Positions 8,739-16,593 are shown, counted from the stretch's first letter. The stretch is DNA of 37,775 nucleotides from an uncultured Bacteroidales bacterium (GCA_902784425.1 CACZUS010000033.1:14889-52663), one strand, 5' to 3'. Notes: generated from the letters alone by a model not told the origin. Program-made: numbers and translations.

Positions 8739-9417
8739 TTTGATCTTTTTTGATTTCAAGATTTTTCGTGGTGATTTCTCCTCTGATGAAATCGCCATTT
8801 TTCTGAATGAAAGGAAGAGCATTTCCTTTCCAGTATTTCTTATATTTCCTTTGTCTTAATTGATCTAGAAATTCAGGGGTGTTGTTGATTACCCAGATGG
8901 TGTCGCTTTTCGAAAATTCATAGTGAATGAAGTCGATTTCAAATTTCTTCACAAAGTCATCGACAGTTAGTCCATCTTTTTTCAGGGAATCAGCATTGGC
9001 AAAATCGGCCAAGGTGATTTGAGGCATTTGTTTGGGTTGCTGAAGAGAGTTGGGTTTCACCATCTTCATAATGCCATCACATTGAGCGCTGCACACCCAC
9101 CAACTCAAACCAAATATGATTTGGTTGTCTATATTCCATCTTTTTAGTGCAAAATAGCCCTGTTCGGAGGTTTTTATTTTTAGATAATCATTTTCCTTGT
9201 ACTCCAATATGCAGGCTGTGCTGCCATTCTTCATTTTCAGTGTGGTCTCTTTCTTGTCTCTGTATCCGTTAATGAGGGCGCTTCTGGTCTCCTGATTTAT
9301 TTGCAGTTGACTTTTCAACCCTGTAACGAAGTAGTTCTCCAAAGTCTGAGCCTGACAATGAAGAGATGTTGTAAGAGTAAACCCAATGAGACTTATAAGG
9401 AAAAGTAAGTGTTTCAT
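8728..9417 (-). CDS. DUF3256 family exported protein
   Basis: A 229-residue protein with a signal peptide ending about SLHCQAQ (residue 24) and a body matching the Bacteroidetes family DUF3256. Characteristic segments include LENYFVTGLKSQLQ, a Lys-rich middle with KNGSTACILEY, the SWWVCSAQCDG motif with two cysteines, and a C-terminal DFIHYEFSKSDTIWVINNTPEFL strand pair. Members are about this size and usually sit next to thiL, as here. The function is unknown; a periplasmic location is inferred from the signal. It opens the operon DUF3256 - thiL - porE - xseB, and a good -7 promoter element lies 23 bases upstream. Confidence 0.8.
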   Translation of the reverse strand: MKHLLFLISLIGFTLTTSLHCQAQTLENYFVTGLKSQLQINQETRSALINGYRDKKETTLKMKNGSTACILEYKENDYLKIKTSEQGYFALKRWNIDNQIIFGLSWWVCSAQCDGIMKMVKPNSLQQPKQMPQITLADFANADSLKKDGLTVDDFVKKFEIDFIHYEFSKSDTIWVINNTPEFLDQLRQRKYKKYWKGNALPFIQKNGDFIRGEITTKNLEIKKDQNGK

Positions 9418-9439
9418 ATATATAAAAAATCCATTTTCG

Positions 9440-9447
9440 CAAAGTTA
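9440..9447 (-). promoter_or_regulatory. Promoter -7 element for the DUF3256-thiL-porE-xseB operon
   Basis: Minus strand reads TAACTTTG followed by CG, an exact TAnnTTTG element about 23 bases before the ATG at 9417. No clean -33 element was seen. Confidence 0.5.
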
Positions 9448-9530
9448 TAAAAAAGAATTGGATGAAGGCATAATCCATTTGATTTTTCATCATCATGCAT
9501 GTGCTGTTCAATGGAGGTTGATGACACCTT

Positions 9531-10436
9531 TCAACCTCGCATGGCTCCAATGGTTAATAAAACCACACCGATTAGGATTCCGCAGAGAAGGAGACCTTTC
9601 ACTTTTAGGTTTTTCTCCTTCAAGAAAAGTGCTCCGAATAGGAATGGTACGACGGCACCTGAACGTCGAATGGTGGAGACGATGGAGATGAGAGCTCCAT
9701 CGGATGAGAGTGCCCAATAGTAGACATAGTCGGCTACCATTAAAAAGAGGGATATTCCTACGATGCTCCAACGCCATTGGAAAGGGGTTGTGTTCTTTCT
9801 GTTAGGATACCATAAGGTAAAAAGGACGATGAGCATGATGATGGCTTGATAGAGGGTGCTGTACACTTGTACGGCTACACGGTCAAATTCGTGCATCAGG
9901 TGCTTGTCGTATAGACCGCTGGCAGAACCTAATAGCGTAGCGAGGACAATCAGCCACACCCATTTGTTATGTTTCCATGAGATACCCTCTTTTAGTCCGG
10001 CAAGCGAAAAAAGATAGAAGAATGTGATGGTAATGATAACTCCGATGGCTTGCAGTGGAGTCAGTCTTTCAGAAAAGATGAAAAAGGCACCAATCACAGT
10101 CCATACGGGTTGTGTGGCGCGTATGGGAGAATAGATGGTGATGGGTATGTTTTTCATTCCGAAATAGGCGGATATCCATGAACCGAGTACGATGACAGAT
10201 TTCAGTAAGATGAACAGATGGGCTTTCAGTTCCACTTCGGGTACGTAGAAGTGTAGTGATTTCATGCTTTCTGGCATAATGGAAGAAGCTGCCAGAGGGA
10301 AAAGGAATAGAATGGCGGAAATGATGATGGACAAAGTCAAAACGGGAATGACAGCATTCTCTTTCAATGACATCTTTTTGAACACATCATATATGCCAAG
10401 CAATATGGCAGAGCTAAGTGCTAATAATACCCACAC
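9531..10436 (-). CDS. EamA/DMT-superfamily inner-membrane transporter
   Basis: A 301-residue polytopic protein with about ten hydrophobic helices arranged as two EamA repeats, the drug/metabolite transporter fold. It starts with GTG (MWVLLALSSAILLGIYDVFKK). The first-half signature FGMKNIPITIYSPIRATQPVWTV is followed by a loop and the second EamA half, ending in LFLKEKNLKVKGLLLCGILIG. DMT proteins export or import small metabolites such as amino acids, nucleosides or sugars; nothing here identifies the substrate. It lies between the YciO-type gene (52 bases upstream) and the thiL operon, on the same strand. Confidence 0.85.
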   Translation of the reverse strand: MWVLLALSSAILLGIYDVFKKMSLKENAVIPVLTLSIIISAILFLFPLAASSIMPESMKSLHFYVPEVELKAHLFILLKSVIVLGSWISAYFGMKNIPITIYSPIRATQPVWTVIGAFFIFSERLTPLQAIGVIITITFFYLFSLAGLKEGISWKHNKWVWLIVLATLLGSASGLYDKHLMHEFDRVAVQVYSTLYQAIIMLIVLFTLWYPNRKNTTPFQWRWSIVGISLFLMVADYVYYWALSSDGALISIVSTIRRSGAVVPFLFGALFLKEKNLKVKGLLLCGILIGVVLLTIGAMRG

Positions 10437-10488
10437 AACTAAATAAAGAACTGAAATTAAAAGTTAAAAAATGAAATGAATATTGCAA

Positions 10489-11100
10489 TTACCAGATGAG
10501 TTCACCTTTTCCTTGACGAACAATGACTGGTTCGTCGCCTGTGCAATCGACAACGGTGGAGGGGTCTAGTGAGCCATAACCGCCATTGATGACTACATCT
10601 GCGATGTTCTCATATCGTTCGTGAATCAATTCAGGGTCGGTGAAATATTCTTGAATCTCGTTTTCATCATCACGCACAGAGGTGGAGAGAATGGGGTTGC
10701 CTAGTCCTTTGACCAATTCGCGGATGATGTTGTTGTCTGGAATTCTGATTCCGACCGTCTTTTTGTTTCGGAAAAGTTTAGGCAAGTTGTTGTTGCCGTT
10801 CAAAATGAAGGTGAAGGGGCCTGGTAGGTTCTTCTTCATCAATTTGAAGGTGTCGTTGTCCACTTTGGCATATTCGCTAATGTGACTTAGATCGTAGCAA
10901 ATGAAGGAGAGATTAGCTTTCCTGACATCGATGTTCTTGTATCGGCAGATTTTCTCTACCGCTCTAGTGTTGAAGATGTCACACCCCAATCCGTAAATGG
11001 TGTCAGTGGGATAAACGATGAGACCTCCGTCACGAAGGAATTGTACTACTTTGTCAATCTCCCTTTGATTGGGGTTTTCTGGATATATTCTAATCAGCAT
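10489..11100 (-). CDS. yciO: YrdC/Sua5-fold protein of the YciO type (L-threonylcarbamoyladenylate synthase-like)
   Basis: A 203-residue YrdC-domain protein. YrdC/Sua5 (TsaC) makes threonylcarbamoyl-AMP for the t6A tRNA modification. This sequence follows E. coli YciO more closely than TsaC along its whole length: a start like [60 protein letters not shown], and the end [19 protein letters not shown]. The TsaC SAN motif is replaced by STS at the NPILSTS segment, a YciO trait. YciO's activity is less certain than TsaC's, so annotation as the essential t6A enzyme should be cautious; automated pipelines often call it threonylcarbamoyl-AMP synthase. It is transcribed divergently from rpsO. Confidence 0.85.
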   Translation of the reverse strand: MLIRIYPENPNQREIDKVVQFLRDGGLIVYPTDTIYGLGCDIFNTRAVEKICRYKNIDVRKANLSFICYDLSHISEYAKVDNDTFKLMKKNLPGPFTFILNGNNNLPKLFRNKKTVGIRIPDNNIIRELVKGLGNPILSTSVRDDENEIQEYFTDPELIHERYENIADVVINGGYGSLDPSTVVDCTGDEPVIVRQGKGELIW

Positions 11101-11160
11101 ATACTATATGTTACAAGGATTTTGCCATCGTATTGAGACAGAACCCTTTAAAATTCGGTG

Positions 11161-11168
11161 CAAATTTA
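11161..11168 (-). promoter_or_regulatory. Promoter -7 element for the YciO-type gene
   Basis: Minus strand TAAATTTG followed by CA, an exact TAnnTTTG match, about 60 bases upstream of the ATG at 11100. It is back to back with the rpsO promoter. Confidence 0.5.
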
Positions 11169-11221
11169 ATGAAAATGCGAGGAGCCACGAAATATTTGTA
11201 AATTTTATTTGAAGAAAAATG

Positions 11222-11252
11222 TTGCGTTTTCAAAAAAATGTACTAAATTTGC
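11222..11252 (+). promoter_or_regulatory. Promoter of rpsO
   Basis: TTG at 11222-11224, a 19-base spacer, then TAAATTTGC at 11244-11252. Both elements and the spacing fit the Bacteroidetes housekeeping promoter, leaving a leader of about 25 nt. Confidence 0.7.
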
Positions 11253-11282
11253 GCCCGATTTAATTAAAAAAATTTTTGAGTT

Positions 11283-11552
11283 ATGTATTTAGATTCTGCA
11301 AAAAAGCAAGAGATCTTCGGAAAATACGGAAAGTCCAATACCGATACTGGATCACCTGAGTCTCAGATAGCGCTATTCTCATACCGTATTACCCATTTGA
11401 CTGAACACATGAAGTCAAATAAGAAAGATTATAGCACGCAAAGATCATTGAAGATGTTGGTAGGAAAGCGTCGTCGTATGCTTGATTACTTAAAGGAACA
11501 AGATGTTGAAAGATATCGTTCCATCGTCAAGGAATTGAATCTTCGTAAGTAA
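11283..11552 (+). CDS. rpsO: 30S ribosomal protein S15
   Basis: An 89-residue protein, the standard S15 length. It has the family core TGSPESQIALFSYRITHLTEHMKSNKKDYSTQRSL and the basic GKRRRMLDYLKEQD helix that binds the 16S rRNA central domain. S15 is an early-assembling small-subunit protein. The gene has its own promoter and terminator, so it appears monocistronic; the usual neighbour pnp is absent. No S15 autoregulatory pseudoknot could be recognised in the short leader. Confidence 0.97.
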   Translation: MYLDSAKKQEIFGKYGKSNTDTGSPESQIALFSYRITHLTEHMKSNKKDYSTQRSLKMLVGKRRRMLDYLKEQDVERYRSIVKELNLRK

Positions 11553-11577
11553 TTTTTCTTGGAGAAAGAGAAAAATG

Positions 11578-11607
11578 AAGGGTGTGTCAATTGGCACACC
11601 CTTTTTA
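11578..11607. terminator. Terminator after rpsO
   Basis: Stem AAGGGTGTG (11578-11586) with CACACCCTT (11595-11603) and a T-run. It lies between convergent rpsO and the SecD-like gene, and A-rich sequence on the far side suggests it may work both ways. Confidence 0.85.
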
Positions 11608-11647
11608 TTTGGTCAAGGCTCTTACCTTTGCTTGAAAAGAGACAATG

Positions 11648-13066
11648 TTATTGAGACACATTCGTTGTCTCTGTGAATTCCTCTTCGACAATCTTAACGT
11701 TTATGTTCAAGTTTCCTGAGTTCAATAGTGTAGCTATTTCTTTTGCTTCATCAGGCGTGAATGTCCCTGAAATTTCGCTTCTTCCACCTGTGATGGCACA
11801 ATTTACTCGTGGTGCACTACAAACACGACCGTTCAAAACAATGGCAATTTGTCTGCCGACATTTTTCTCTGTGAGTTTTTCCCATGCAATGGCAGCTTCA
11901 GGTGTCATTTCTAAAGCTATGAAATTATGATTATTCTCGCTTCTTGTTTTGGCACTTGTGATGATGTTGCCACTAAGAGCAGCTTTCCCATCTTCTCCGT
12001 CCGATTTAAGGGCGATCAATTCGAAATTCTCTCCATCCTCTTCTTCATAAGAAAAATAGGGGGTATAACGTTCCCATGTAGGGAAAATGTTTGATGGGAA
12101 TAAATTTCTCTCTTTCGCTAAATTGAAGTACTCAGATATCTTTGCTGTGTCTTTTCCTTTGGCATAGCCGATGGTAGCACCTGGATTGGGATATCCTCCA
12201 TAATGATTGATATTTAGAGAAAGCAACTTGTATAGAGGATGTTTTTTGTAACATTCTTCTACTGATATACTTGGAGTTTCGTTCTTTTCCTCTTGTTCTT
12301 TGACGGATGCGTACAAGCTATCTAAAGCCTTTGTCCATTCATCCTCCTCTTTTGGTTCCTTCGCTTTTGCCTCTTCTTGAGGGGATGGTTGAGTTTCTTC
12401 CAATTCGCTCTTTGTCTCTTCTTGTAAGGAAGGTTGTGCCTCTTCTAATTCTCTTACTATACTGTTGATGGTATCTACGTTTAAGATGATTTCGCTTAAA
12501 TCTGCAGTCTCCCAAAATTCAAGGTTGGCATGACCTAGAATCTGCTTTCGAACGCTTTCGGGGTCTTTCACGCCCTTCAAATCGATACTTATCAGACCTT
12601 TTGAAACATCAATGGAGTGGATATCTACTTTTGAGATGCCGATACCCTTGAGACGGGAGCGGAATACTTCGATAGTGTTGTCCGTAGTGCTTTTAATCTC
12701 CTCTTTGAGGATCTCGACTATATCGTTGTCGCTGAGGGGATTGATGTTTTCTCCTTCCTGATTTTGAGAGAAGAACACCTTGTTTAAGGGGTAGCCATTG
12801 GCTTTGAATTCCTCATAAAAGAGGTCTATGATGTCGGCTGATTGACCGCTTTCCTGTTTTGCTTTTGCTGCACCGAGTGCTGAAGTGAAGATACCATCGT
12901 TGGCATGTGTGCCAGCAAGTGATTTGAGTATGTCAGGTATGGAGATTTCCACTACCATGTGCATGCTATTTTTGTTGTCAGCTAAGAAATTGCATGAAGA
13001 AAGGATATGTAGAGCACCTATCGTCAACAATGTGAAAATCAATTTGGAGATGTTTGCCTTTTGCAT
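11648..13066 (-). CDS. Lipoprotein resembling the periplasmic (P1) region of SecD, without membrane channel
   Basis: The chosen start (complement of 13064-13066, MQKANISKLIF) gives 472 residues with a lipoprotein signal ending ILSSC (C25); a longer frame from 13114 only adds residues before this signal. The body follows the large periplasmic domain of Bacteroidetes SecDF: MVVEISIPDILKSLAG, VFRSRLKGIGISKVDIHSID, VRKQILGHANLEFWE, and the head-domain end GRQIAIVLNGRVCSAPRVN, TGGRSEISGTFTPDEAKEIA, LLNSGNLNINVKIVEEE. In true SecDF the SecD transmembrane helices and SecF follow; here the protein stops. An acidic linker (about 215-270) holds two near-copies of an EAQPSLQEE-like unit. SecDF helps pull exported proteins out of the Sec channel. 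A lipid-anchored stand-alone version is unusual and its role is unknown. Confidence 0.75.
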   Translation of the reverse strand: MQKANISKLIFTLLTIGALHILSSCNFLADNKNSMHMVVEISIPDILKSLAGTHANDGIFTSALGAAKAKQESGQSADIIDLFYEEFKANGYPLNKVFFSQNQEGENINPLSDNDIVEILKEEIKSTTDNTIEVFRSRLKGIGISKVDIHSIDVSKGLISIDLKGVKDPESVRKQILGHANLEFWETADLSEIILNVDTINSIVRELEEAQPSLQEETKSELEETQPSPQEEAKAKEPKEEDEWTKALDSLYASVKEQEEKNETPSISVEECYKKHPLYKLLSLNINHYGGYPNPGATIGYAKGKDTAKISEYFNLAKERNLFPSNIFPTWERYTPYFSYEEEDGENFELIALKSDGEDGKAALSGNIITSAKTRSENNHNFIALEMTPEAAIAWEKLTEKNVGRQIAIVLNGRVCSAPRVNCAITGGRSEISGTFTPDEAKEIATLLNSGNLNINVKIVEEEFTETTNVSQ

Positions 13067-13101
13067 TTTGTTTGAATTAATAATTGTTCTTTTTTGATAG
13101 A

Positions 13102-13109
13102 CAAATATA
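13102..13109 (-). promoter_or_regulatory. Promoter -7 element for the SecD-like lipoprotein gene
   Basis: Minus strand TATATTTG followed by TC, about 36 bases before the chosen ATG at 13066. It lies inside the leader if the longer frame from 13114 were used, which supports the shorter start. Confidence 0.45.
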
Positions 13110-13259
13110 GACATTGAAAAGCAATAATACCTTACATTCTCTCTTTTTTTATCGATTTATGTTATGAATTAGAAGGATGAAAAAGGGGCATTTTATAGAA
13201 TTATAACATCTGATATTGAAAAAAACACTAATAAATCGGGAATTTTGTGTAAGTTACCA

Positions 13260-13268
13260 TAACTTTGC
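13260..13268 (+). promoter_or_regulatory. Promoter -7 element for the dCMP deaminase gene
   Basis: TAACTTTGC, an exact TAnnTTTG element 25 bases before the ATG at 13294. It lies inside a possible upstream extension of the frame (TTG at 13216), which argues for the start at 13294. Confidence 0.55.
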
Positions 13269-13293
13269 CCGTGAAAATCAAAAAGTTTTTCGA

Positions 13294-13731
13294 ATGAGTG
13301 AAAATAGTGAAAAACAGCAGAAGTTGGATGCTCGATATATGCGTATGGCGCGTATATGGGCGGAGAACTCGTATTGTGTACGTAGACAGGTGGGAGCCCT
13401 ACTTGTAAAGAACAAGATGATCATCTCGGATGGGTATAATGGAACGCCATCAGGATTTGAAAATGTATGTGAGGATGATAATAATGTGACGAAACCATAC
13501 GTTCTTCATGCAGAAGCGAATGCAATAACAAAGGTGGCGCGTTCTTCCAATAGTAGTGAGGGCGCTACTCTGTATGTGACAGCCTCTCCATGCATAGAAT
13601 GTGCAAAACTGATTATACAATCGGGCATTACAAGAGTGGTATGTGGTGAAAAATACAGGACATTGGATGGTGTTGATTTGTTGAAAAGAGCTGGAATAGA
13701 AGTTGAATTTATAGAGGATTTGCAAAAATGA
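13294..13731 (+). CDS. dCMP deaminase family protein (ComEB-like cytidine/deoxycytidylate deaminase)
   Basis: With the ATG at 13294 (MSENSEKQQK) the protein has 145 residues, normal for the family. The zinc site is complete: H72 and the catalytic E74 in HAEANAI, then C100 and C103 in SPCIECA. The N-terminal part has WAENSYCVRRQVGALLVKNK and SDGYNGTPSGF, as in deoxycytidylate deaminases. The enzyme converts dCMP to dUMP, feeding thymidylate synthesis. Its stop overlaps the start of the S41 peptidase gene by four bases (ATGA), so the two are translationally coupled. Exact substrate (dCMP versus another cytidine nucleotide) is inferred from family resemblance. Confidence 0.88.
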   Translation: MSENSEKQQKLDARYMRMARIWAENSYCVRRQVGALLVKNKMIISDGYNGTPSGFENVCEDDNNVTKPYVLHAEANAITKVARSSNSSEGATLYVTASPCIECAKLIIQSGITRVVCGEKYRTLDGVDLLKRAGIEVEFIEDLQK

Positions 13732-15317
13732 AAAGAATATTAATGCCATTGGCTTTTGCTTTTACTGCGATATTTGGTGTATGGATGGGAAGCCGATTAC
13801 ATTCTGCCAGTCAAATGAGTAGTGACATGACTGGTGTCAATCAGAGCCAAGGATCGGGTGAAATAGATATGATGCTTAATTTCATCGAAAATGTGTATGT
13901 TGACACAATAGATAAAAAGAAATTATCAGAAGAGGCGATTGTAAAGATCCTTTCTGGATTAGATCCTCATTCCTCGTATATCCCTGCTGATGAGGTACAG
14001 ATGGTGAATGATGACTTGAAGGGAAGTTTCTCAGGCATAGGTGTGGAATTCAACTTGCAGAATGATACAATCATGGTGACAAATGTCATAAAGGGCGGTC
14101 CGTCTGAAAAGGTGGGCGTTCTGCCAGGTGACCGCATTGTGGAGGTGAATGATTCTGCATTTGTGGGTAAAGGTATGACAACCGACAAGGTAGTGAAGAA
14201 ACTACGAGGCAAGAAGGGAACAAAGGTGAAGATTGGCGTTAAACGATATGGTTTGGATGAGTTGGTTCATTTTGATATTGTGCGTGACGATATTCCCACC
14301 AATACTGTAGATGCCTCATATATGATTGATAAAGGAATCGGATATGTGAAGGTCGATAGATTCGGTTCGAATACGTACAGCGAGTTTTTGTATGCGTTGG
14401 AATCTTTGAAAAAAGAGGGTGCTCATTGTTATATTGTGGATTTGAGAGAGAATCCAGGTGGTTTGTTGGAGACGGCAGTGGCTATGATAAATGAGTTTCT
14501 GGAGCGTAATTCGTTGATTGTCTATACAGAAGGAAAATCGTTCCCTCGTGAAGAAAGAAGAGCAGATGGAAGTGGTGATTTCCAAAATGACTCTTTGGTT
14601 GTGTTGATTGATGAGTTGTCGGCCTCTGCCAGTGAAATTTTTGCAGGAGCCATGCAGGATAATGACAGAGCGATGGTGATTGGTCGTCGTTCTTTCGGAA
14701 AGGGATTGGTGCAGAATCAATTCTCATTATCAAATGGGGCAGCTGTTCGTCTGACGATAGCTCGTTATTATATTCCATCCGGTCGATGCATTCAGAAACC
14801 TTATGAAGATAAGGAGAAGTATCAGGAGGAGGTGTATAATCGCTATAAAGATGGTGAAATGGATACCGATTCGATCGGAATCAAGGGGGATAGTGTCAAG
14901 TATTATACGACCAAAGGACGTGTTGTGTATGGAGGAGGTGGTGTGACTCCAGATTTCATCGTGCCAAGGGATACTGTAGGTGTAACCAACTATTACATGA
15001 AGTTGATTAACACACGAACAATGTATGATTGTGCTTTTCAATTTGTGGATAAGCATCGAAAGAGTATCTCATCAATGAACTTGGAGGAGTTGTGCTCATA
15101 TCTGGACGAACAACCATTGTGTGATATCGTCATTGACTATGCGACAAAGAAAGGCATAAAAAAGGATGAGCAGATTCGAGAGGTGACTCGCCGTCATATA
15201 TCGGATAGGATGAAAGAATACATAGTTCGATCCGCTATGAATATAGAATCGTACTATAAAGTTGTTAATCAGTCAGATAAAATGATTGATTACACGTTGA
15301 AGAAATTGAAGAAGTGA
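13728..15317 (+). CDS. S41-family C-terminal processing peptidase (CtpA/Prc type) with PDZ domain
   Basis: A 529-residue peptidase with an N-terminal signal or membrane anchor (LMPLAFAFTAIFGVWMG, residues 5-21). Next come the helical N-terminal part (GEIDMMLNFIENVYVD, LDPHSSYI), a PDZ domain about 88-175 (KGSFSGIGVEF, GPSEKVGVLPGDRIVEVN), and the S41 core with DLRENPGG (238-245), the nucleophile S300 in LSASASEIFAGA and the general base K325 in RRSFGKGLVQ. The 25-residue Ser-Lys spacing matches Prc and D1-processing protease. Such proteases trim C-termini of envelope proteins in the periplasm. The about 170-residue extension after the core (GGGGVTPDFIVPRDTVG onward) is common in Bacteroidetes members. 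Coupled to the deaminase gene by a 4-base overlap. Confidence 0.92.
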   Translation: MKRILMPLAFAFTAIFGVWMGSRLHSASQMSSDMTGVNQSQGSGEIDMMLNFIENVYVDTIDKKKLSEEAIVKILSGLDPHSSYIPADEVQMVNDDLKGSFSGIGVEFNLQNDTIMVTNVIKGGPSEKVGVLPGDRIVEVNDSAFVGKGMTTDKVVKKLRGKKGTKVKIGVKRYGLDELVHFDIVRDDIPTNTVDASYMIDKGIGYVKVDRFGSNTYSEFLYALESLKKEGAHCYIVDLRENPGGLLETAVAMINEFLERNSLIVYTEGKSFPREERRADGSGDFQNDSLVVLIDELSASASEIFAGAMQDNDRAMVIGRRSFGKGLVQNQFSLSNGAAVRLTIARYYIPSGRCIQKPYEDKEKYQEEVYNRYKDGEMDTDSIGIKGDSVKYYTTKGRVVYGGGGVTPDFIVPRDTVGVTNYYMKLINTRTMYDCAFQFVDKHRKSISSMNLEELCSYLDEQPLCDIVIDYATKKGIKKDEQIREVTRRHISDRMKEYIVRSAMNIESYYKVVNQSDKMIDYTLKKLKK

Positions 15318-15355
15318 TTTGGAAGAAAAACAAACAATGATGTTATATCGCATTA

Positions 15356-15400
15356 GACGGGTTCTATAAATTCATTTCGTAGGATTCTATTGAACTCACT
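15356..15400. repeat. Dispersed intergenic motif, copy B (imperfect palindrome)
   Basis: The plus-strand arm GACGGGTTCTATAAATTC (15356-15373) is answered by an inverted arm at 15383-15400 (AGTGAGTTCAATAGAATC on the minus strand), so this copy is an imperfect palindrome. A 15-base stretch (15359-15373) recurs exactly at 15570-15584, in direct orientation on the other side of the greA promoter. Confidence 0.5.
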
Positions 15401-15430
15401 TTCAAATAATGAAACATTTGTGAATTCTTT

Positions 15431-15463
15431 TTTGGAATAATCAAATATTAAAGTTATCTTTGT
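15431..15463 (+). promoter_or_regulatory. Promoter of greA
   Basis: TTTG at 15431-15434, a 20-base spacer, then TATCTTTGT at 15455-15463: a textbook Bacteroidetes promoter. The start would fall near 15470, giving a leader of about 155 nt before the ATG at 15628. Confidence 0.75.
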
Positions 15464-15501
15464 ATCGTCATAGGTTTGTTTTTAAGTTAAACATCATAAA
15501 T

Positions 15502-15541
15502 AATAGAGTTCTGGTTGAAAACCGGGATTCTATTTATTTTA
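15502..15541 (+). terminator. Terminator-like hairpin (possible attenuator) inside the greA leader
   Basis: A 14-bp stem, including a few G-U pairs, formed by 15502-15515 and 15521-15534 with the loop TGAAA, followed by TTATTTT. It lies about 35-70 nt after the predicted transcription start and about 90 nt before greA, so it would end transcripts early and yield a short leader RNA. Confidence 0.6.
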
Positions 15542-15566
15542 TGAATTTTTGAAAATCGAATTTAAG

Positions 15567-15584
15567 GGTGGGTTCTATAAATTC
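15567..15584 (+). repeat. Dispersed intergenic motif, copy D
   Basis: GGTGGGTTCTATAAATTC in the greA leader, the copy closest to the motif consensus. Just after it, a 12-base unit TAAATCTAAAAT occurs twice in direct repeat (15592-15603 and 15608-15619), directly before the greA start. Confidence 0.5.
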
Positions 15585-15627
15585 GCCAGGTTAAATCTAA
15601 AATAGTATAAATCTAAAATTTTATATT

Positions 15628-16101
15628 ATGGCTACTGTATCTTATGTAACGGAAGAGGGTTACAACAAAATGTTGGAAGAGTTGAAGCATTTGGAGACGG
15701 TGGAGAGACCTAATATCTCCAAACAAATTGCTGAAGCTCGAGATAAGGGTGACTTGTCGGAAAATGCTGAGTATGATGCAGCAAAGGAAGCACAAGGATT
15801 ATTAGAGGGTAAAATTTCTTTGTTAAAGGAAAAGATTCTTTATGCAAAGATTATTGACTCATCACGCCTGAATACGGAGGTTGTACAGATTCTGAATAAG
15901 GTGAAAATCAAGAACACTAAGAATGGCGCAGAAATGTCTTATACGTTAGTGTCAGAGCATGAGGCAAATTTGAAAGAGGGCAAACTTTCCATCAACACCC
16001 CTATAGCAAAAGCTTTATTAGGTAAGAAAAAGGGTGAAGTGGTGGAGGTCACAGTGCCTGCTGGTAAAATTCCTTTTGAGATTGTTGAAATTTCATTCTA
16101 A
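15628..16101 (+). CDS. greA: Transcription elongation factor GreA
   Basis: A 157-residue GreA. The N-terminal coiled coil (MATVSYVTEEGYNKMLEEL onward) carries the acidic tip GDLSENAEYDAAKEA with D42 and E45, which reach through the RNA polymerase secondary channel to stimulate cleavage of backtracked RNA. The C-terminal FKBP-like domain includes SINTPIAKALLGKKKGEVVEV, where true GreA/GreB have this ISxxSPLGxALLGK-like motif. Length is normal. The gene has a strong promoter and a long structured leader (see the hairpin at 15502-15541), and the HIT gene follows after six bases. Confidence 0.96.
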   Translation: MATVSYVTEEGYNKMLEELKHLETVERPNISKQIAEARDKGDLSENAEYDAAKEAQGLLEGKISLLKEKILYAKIIDSSRLNTEVVQILNKVKIKNTKNGAEMSYTLVSEHEANLKEGKLSINTPIAKALLGKKKGEVVEVTVPAGKIPFEIVEISF

Positions 16102-16107
16102 AGTAAT

Positions 16108-16497
16108 ATGGCAACAATATTCACAAAGATTATTCAAGGAGAGATTCCTTGTTACAAGATAGCAGAAGACGAATCTTTTTTCGCTTTTTTGGATATCAAT
16201 CCTGTTCAAGGGGGTCATACATTAGTAGTGCCAAAAATTGAAGAGGATTATATTTTCCGTTTGGATGATAAGACTATAGGAGATATGATGGTGTTCGCTA
16301 AAAAGGTGGCGTTGGGTATAGAAAAGGCCATCCCTTGCAAGCGTGTCGCTGTTGCAGTTCTTGGTTTGGAGGTGCCTCATGTGCACATTCACTTGATTCC
16401 TATTCAAAATGAGGGAGATGTGAATTTCGCCAAGAAAAAGTCTTTCACTCCAGATGAGATGAAAGCTTTCGCAGAGAAGATAAGTTCAAACATATAA
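16108..16497 (+). CDS. HIT family protein (HINT-like nucleotide hydrolase/transferase)
   Basis: A 129-residue histidine-triad protein with N-terminal IFTKIIQGEIPCYKIAE, LDINPVQGGHTLVVPK, and the catalytic triad motif HVHIH (H91, H93, H95) followed by LIPI. Family members hydrolyse nucleotide phosphoramidates or dinucleotides such as AppppA. It begins six bases after greA, a neighbour arrangement that implies one transcript, and a terminator follows. Bacteroidetes copies are of this short HINT length. Physiological substrate unknown. Confidence 0.92.
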   Translation: MATIFTKIIQGEIPCYKIAEDESFFAFLDINPVQGGHTLVVPKIEEDYIFRLDDKTIGDMMVFAKKVALGIEKAIPCKRVAVAVLGLEVPHVHIHLIPIQNEGDVNFAKKKSFTPDEMKAFAEKISSNI

Positions 16498-16506
16498 AGG
16501 AAACGG

Positions 16507-16541
16507 AGAGAGGGGAACTGATGAACGCTCCTCTCTTTTTG
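16507..16541 (+). terminator. Terminator of the greA-HIT transcript
   Basis: Stem AGAGAGG (16507-16513) with CCTCTCT (16530-16536) and a following T-run. Confidence 0.8.
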
Positions 16542-16576
16542 TTTACGCCACGAAAAAATCCAGATGCACGGCTATA

Positions 16577-16593
16577 GGTGAGTTCAATTCACC
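16577..16593. repeat. Small palindrome related to the dispersed motif
   Basis: GGTGAGTTCAATTCACC, a 5-bp perfect stem. It starts like the dispersed motif (GGTGRGTTC) and may be a collapsed copy. Nothing else recognisable in 16542-16653. Confidence 0.3.

Noticed and set aside
13216-13293. N-terminal extension of the dCMP deaminase from TTG at 13216
   Set aside because: It would include the TAACTTTGC promoter element and adds residues unknown in the family.
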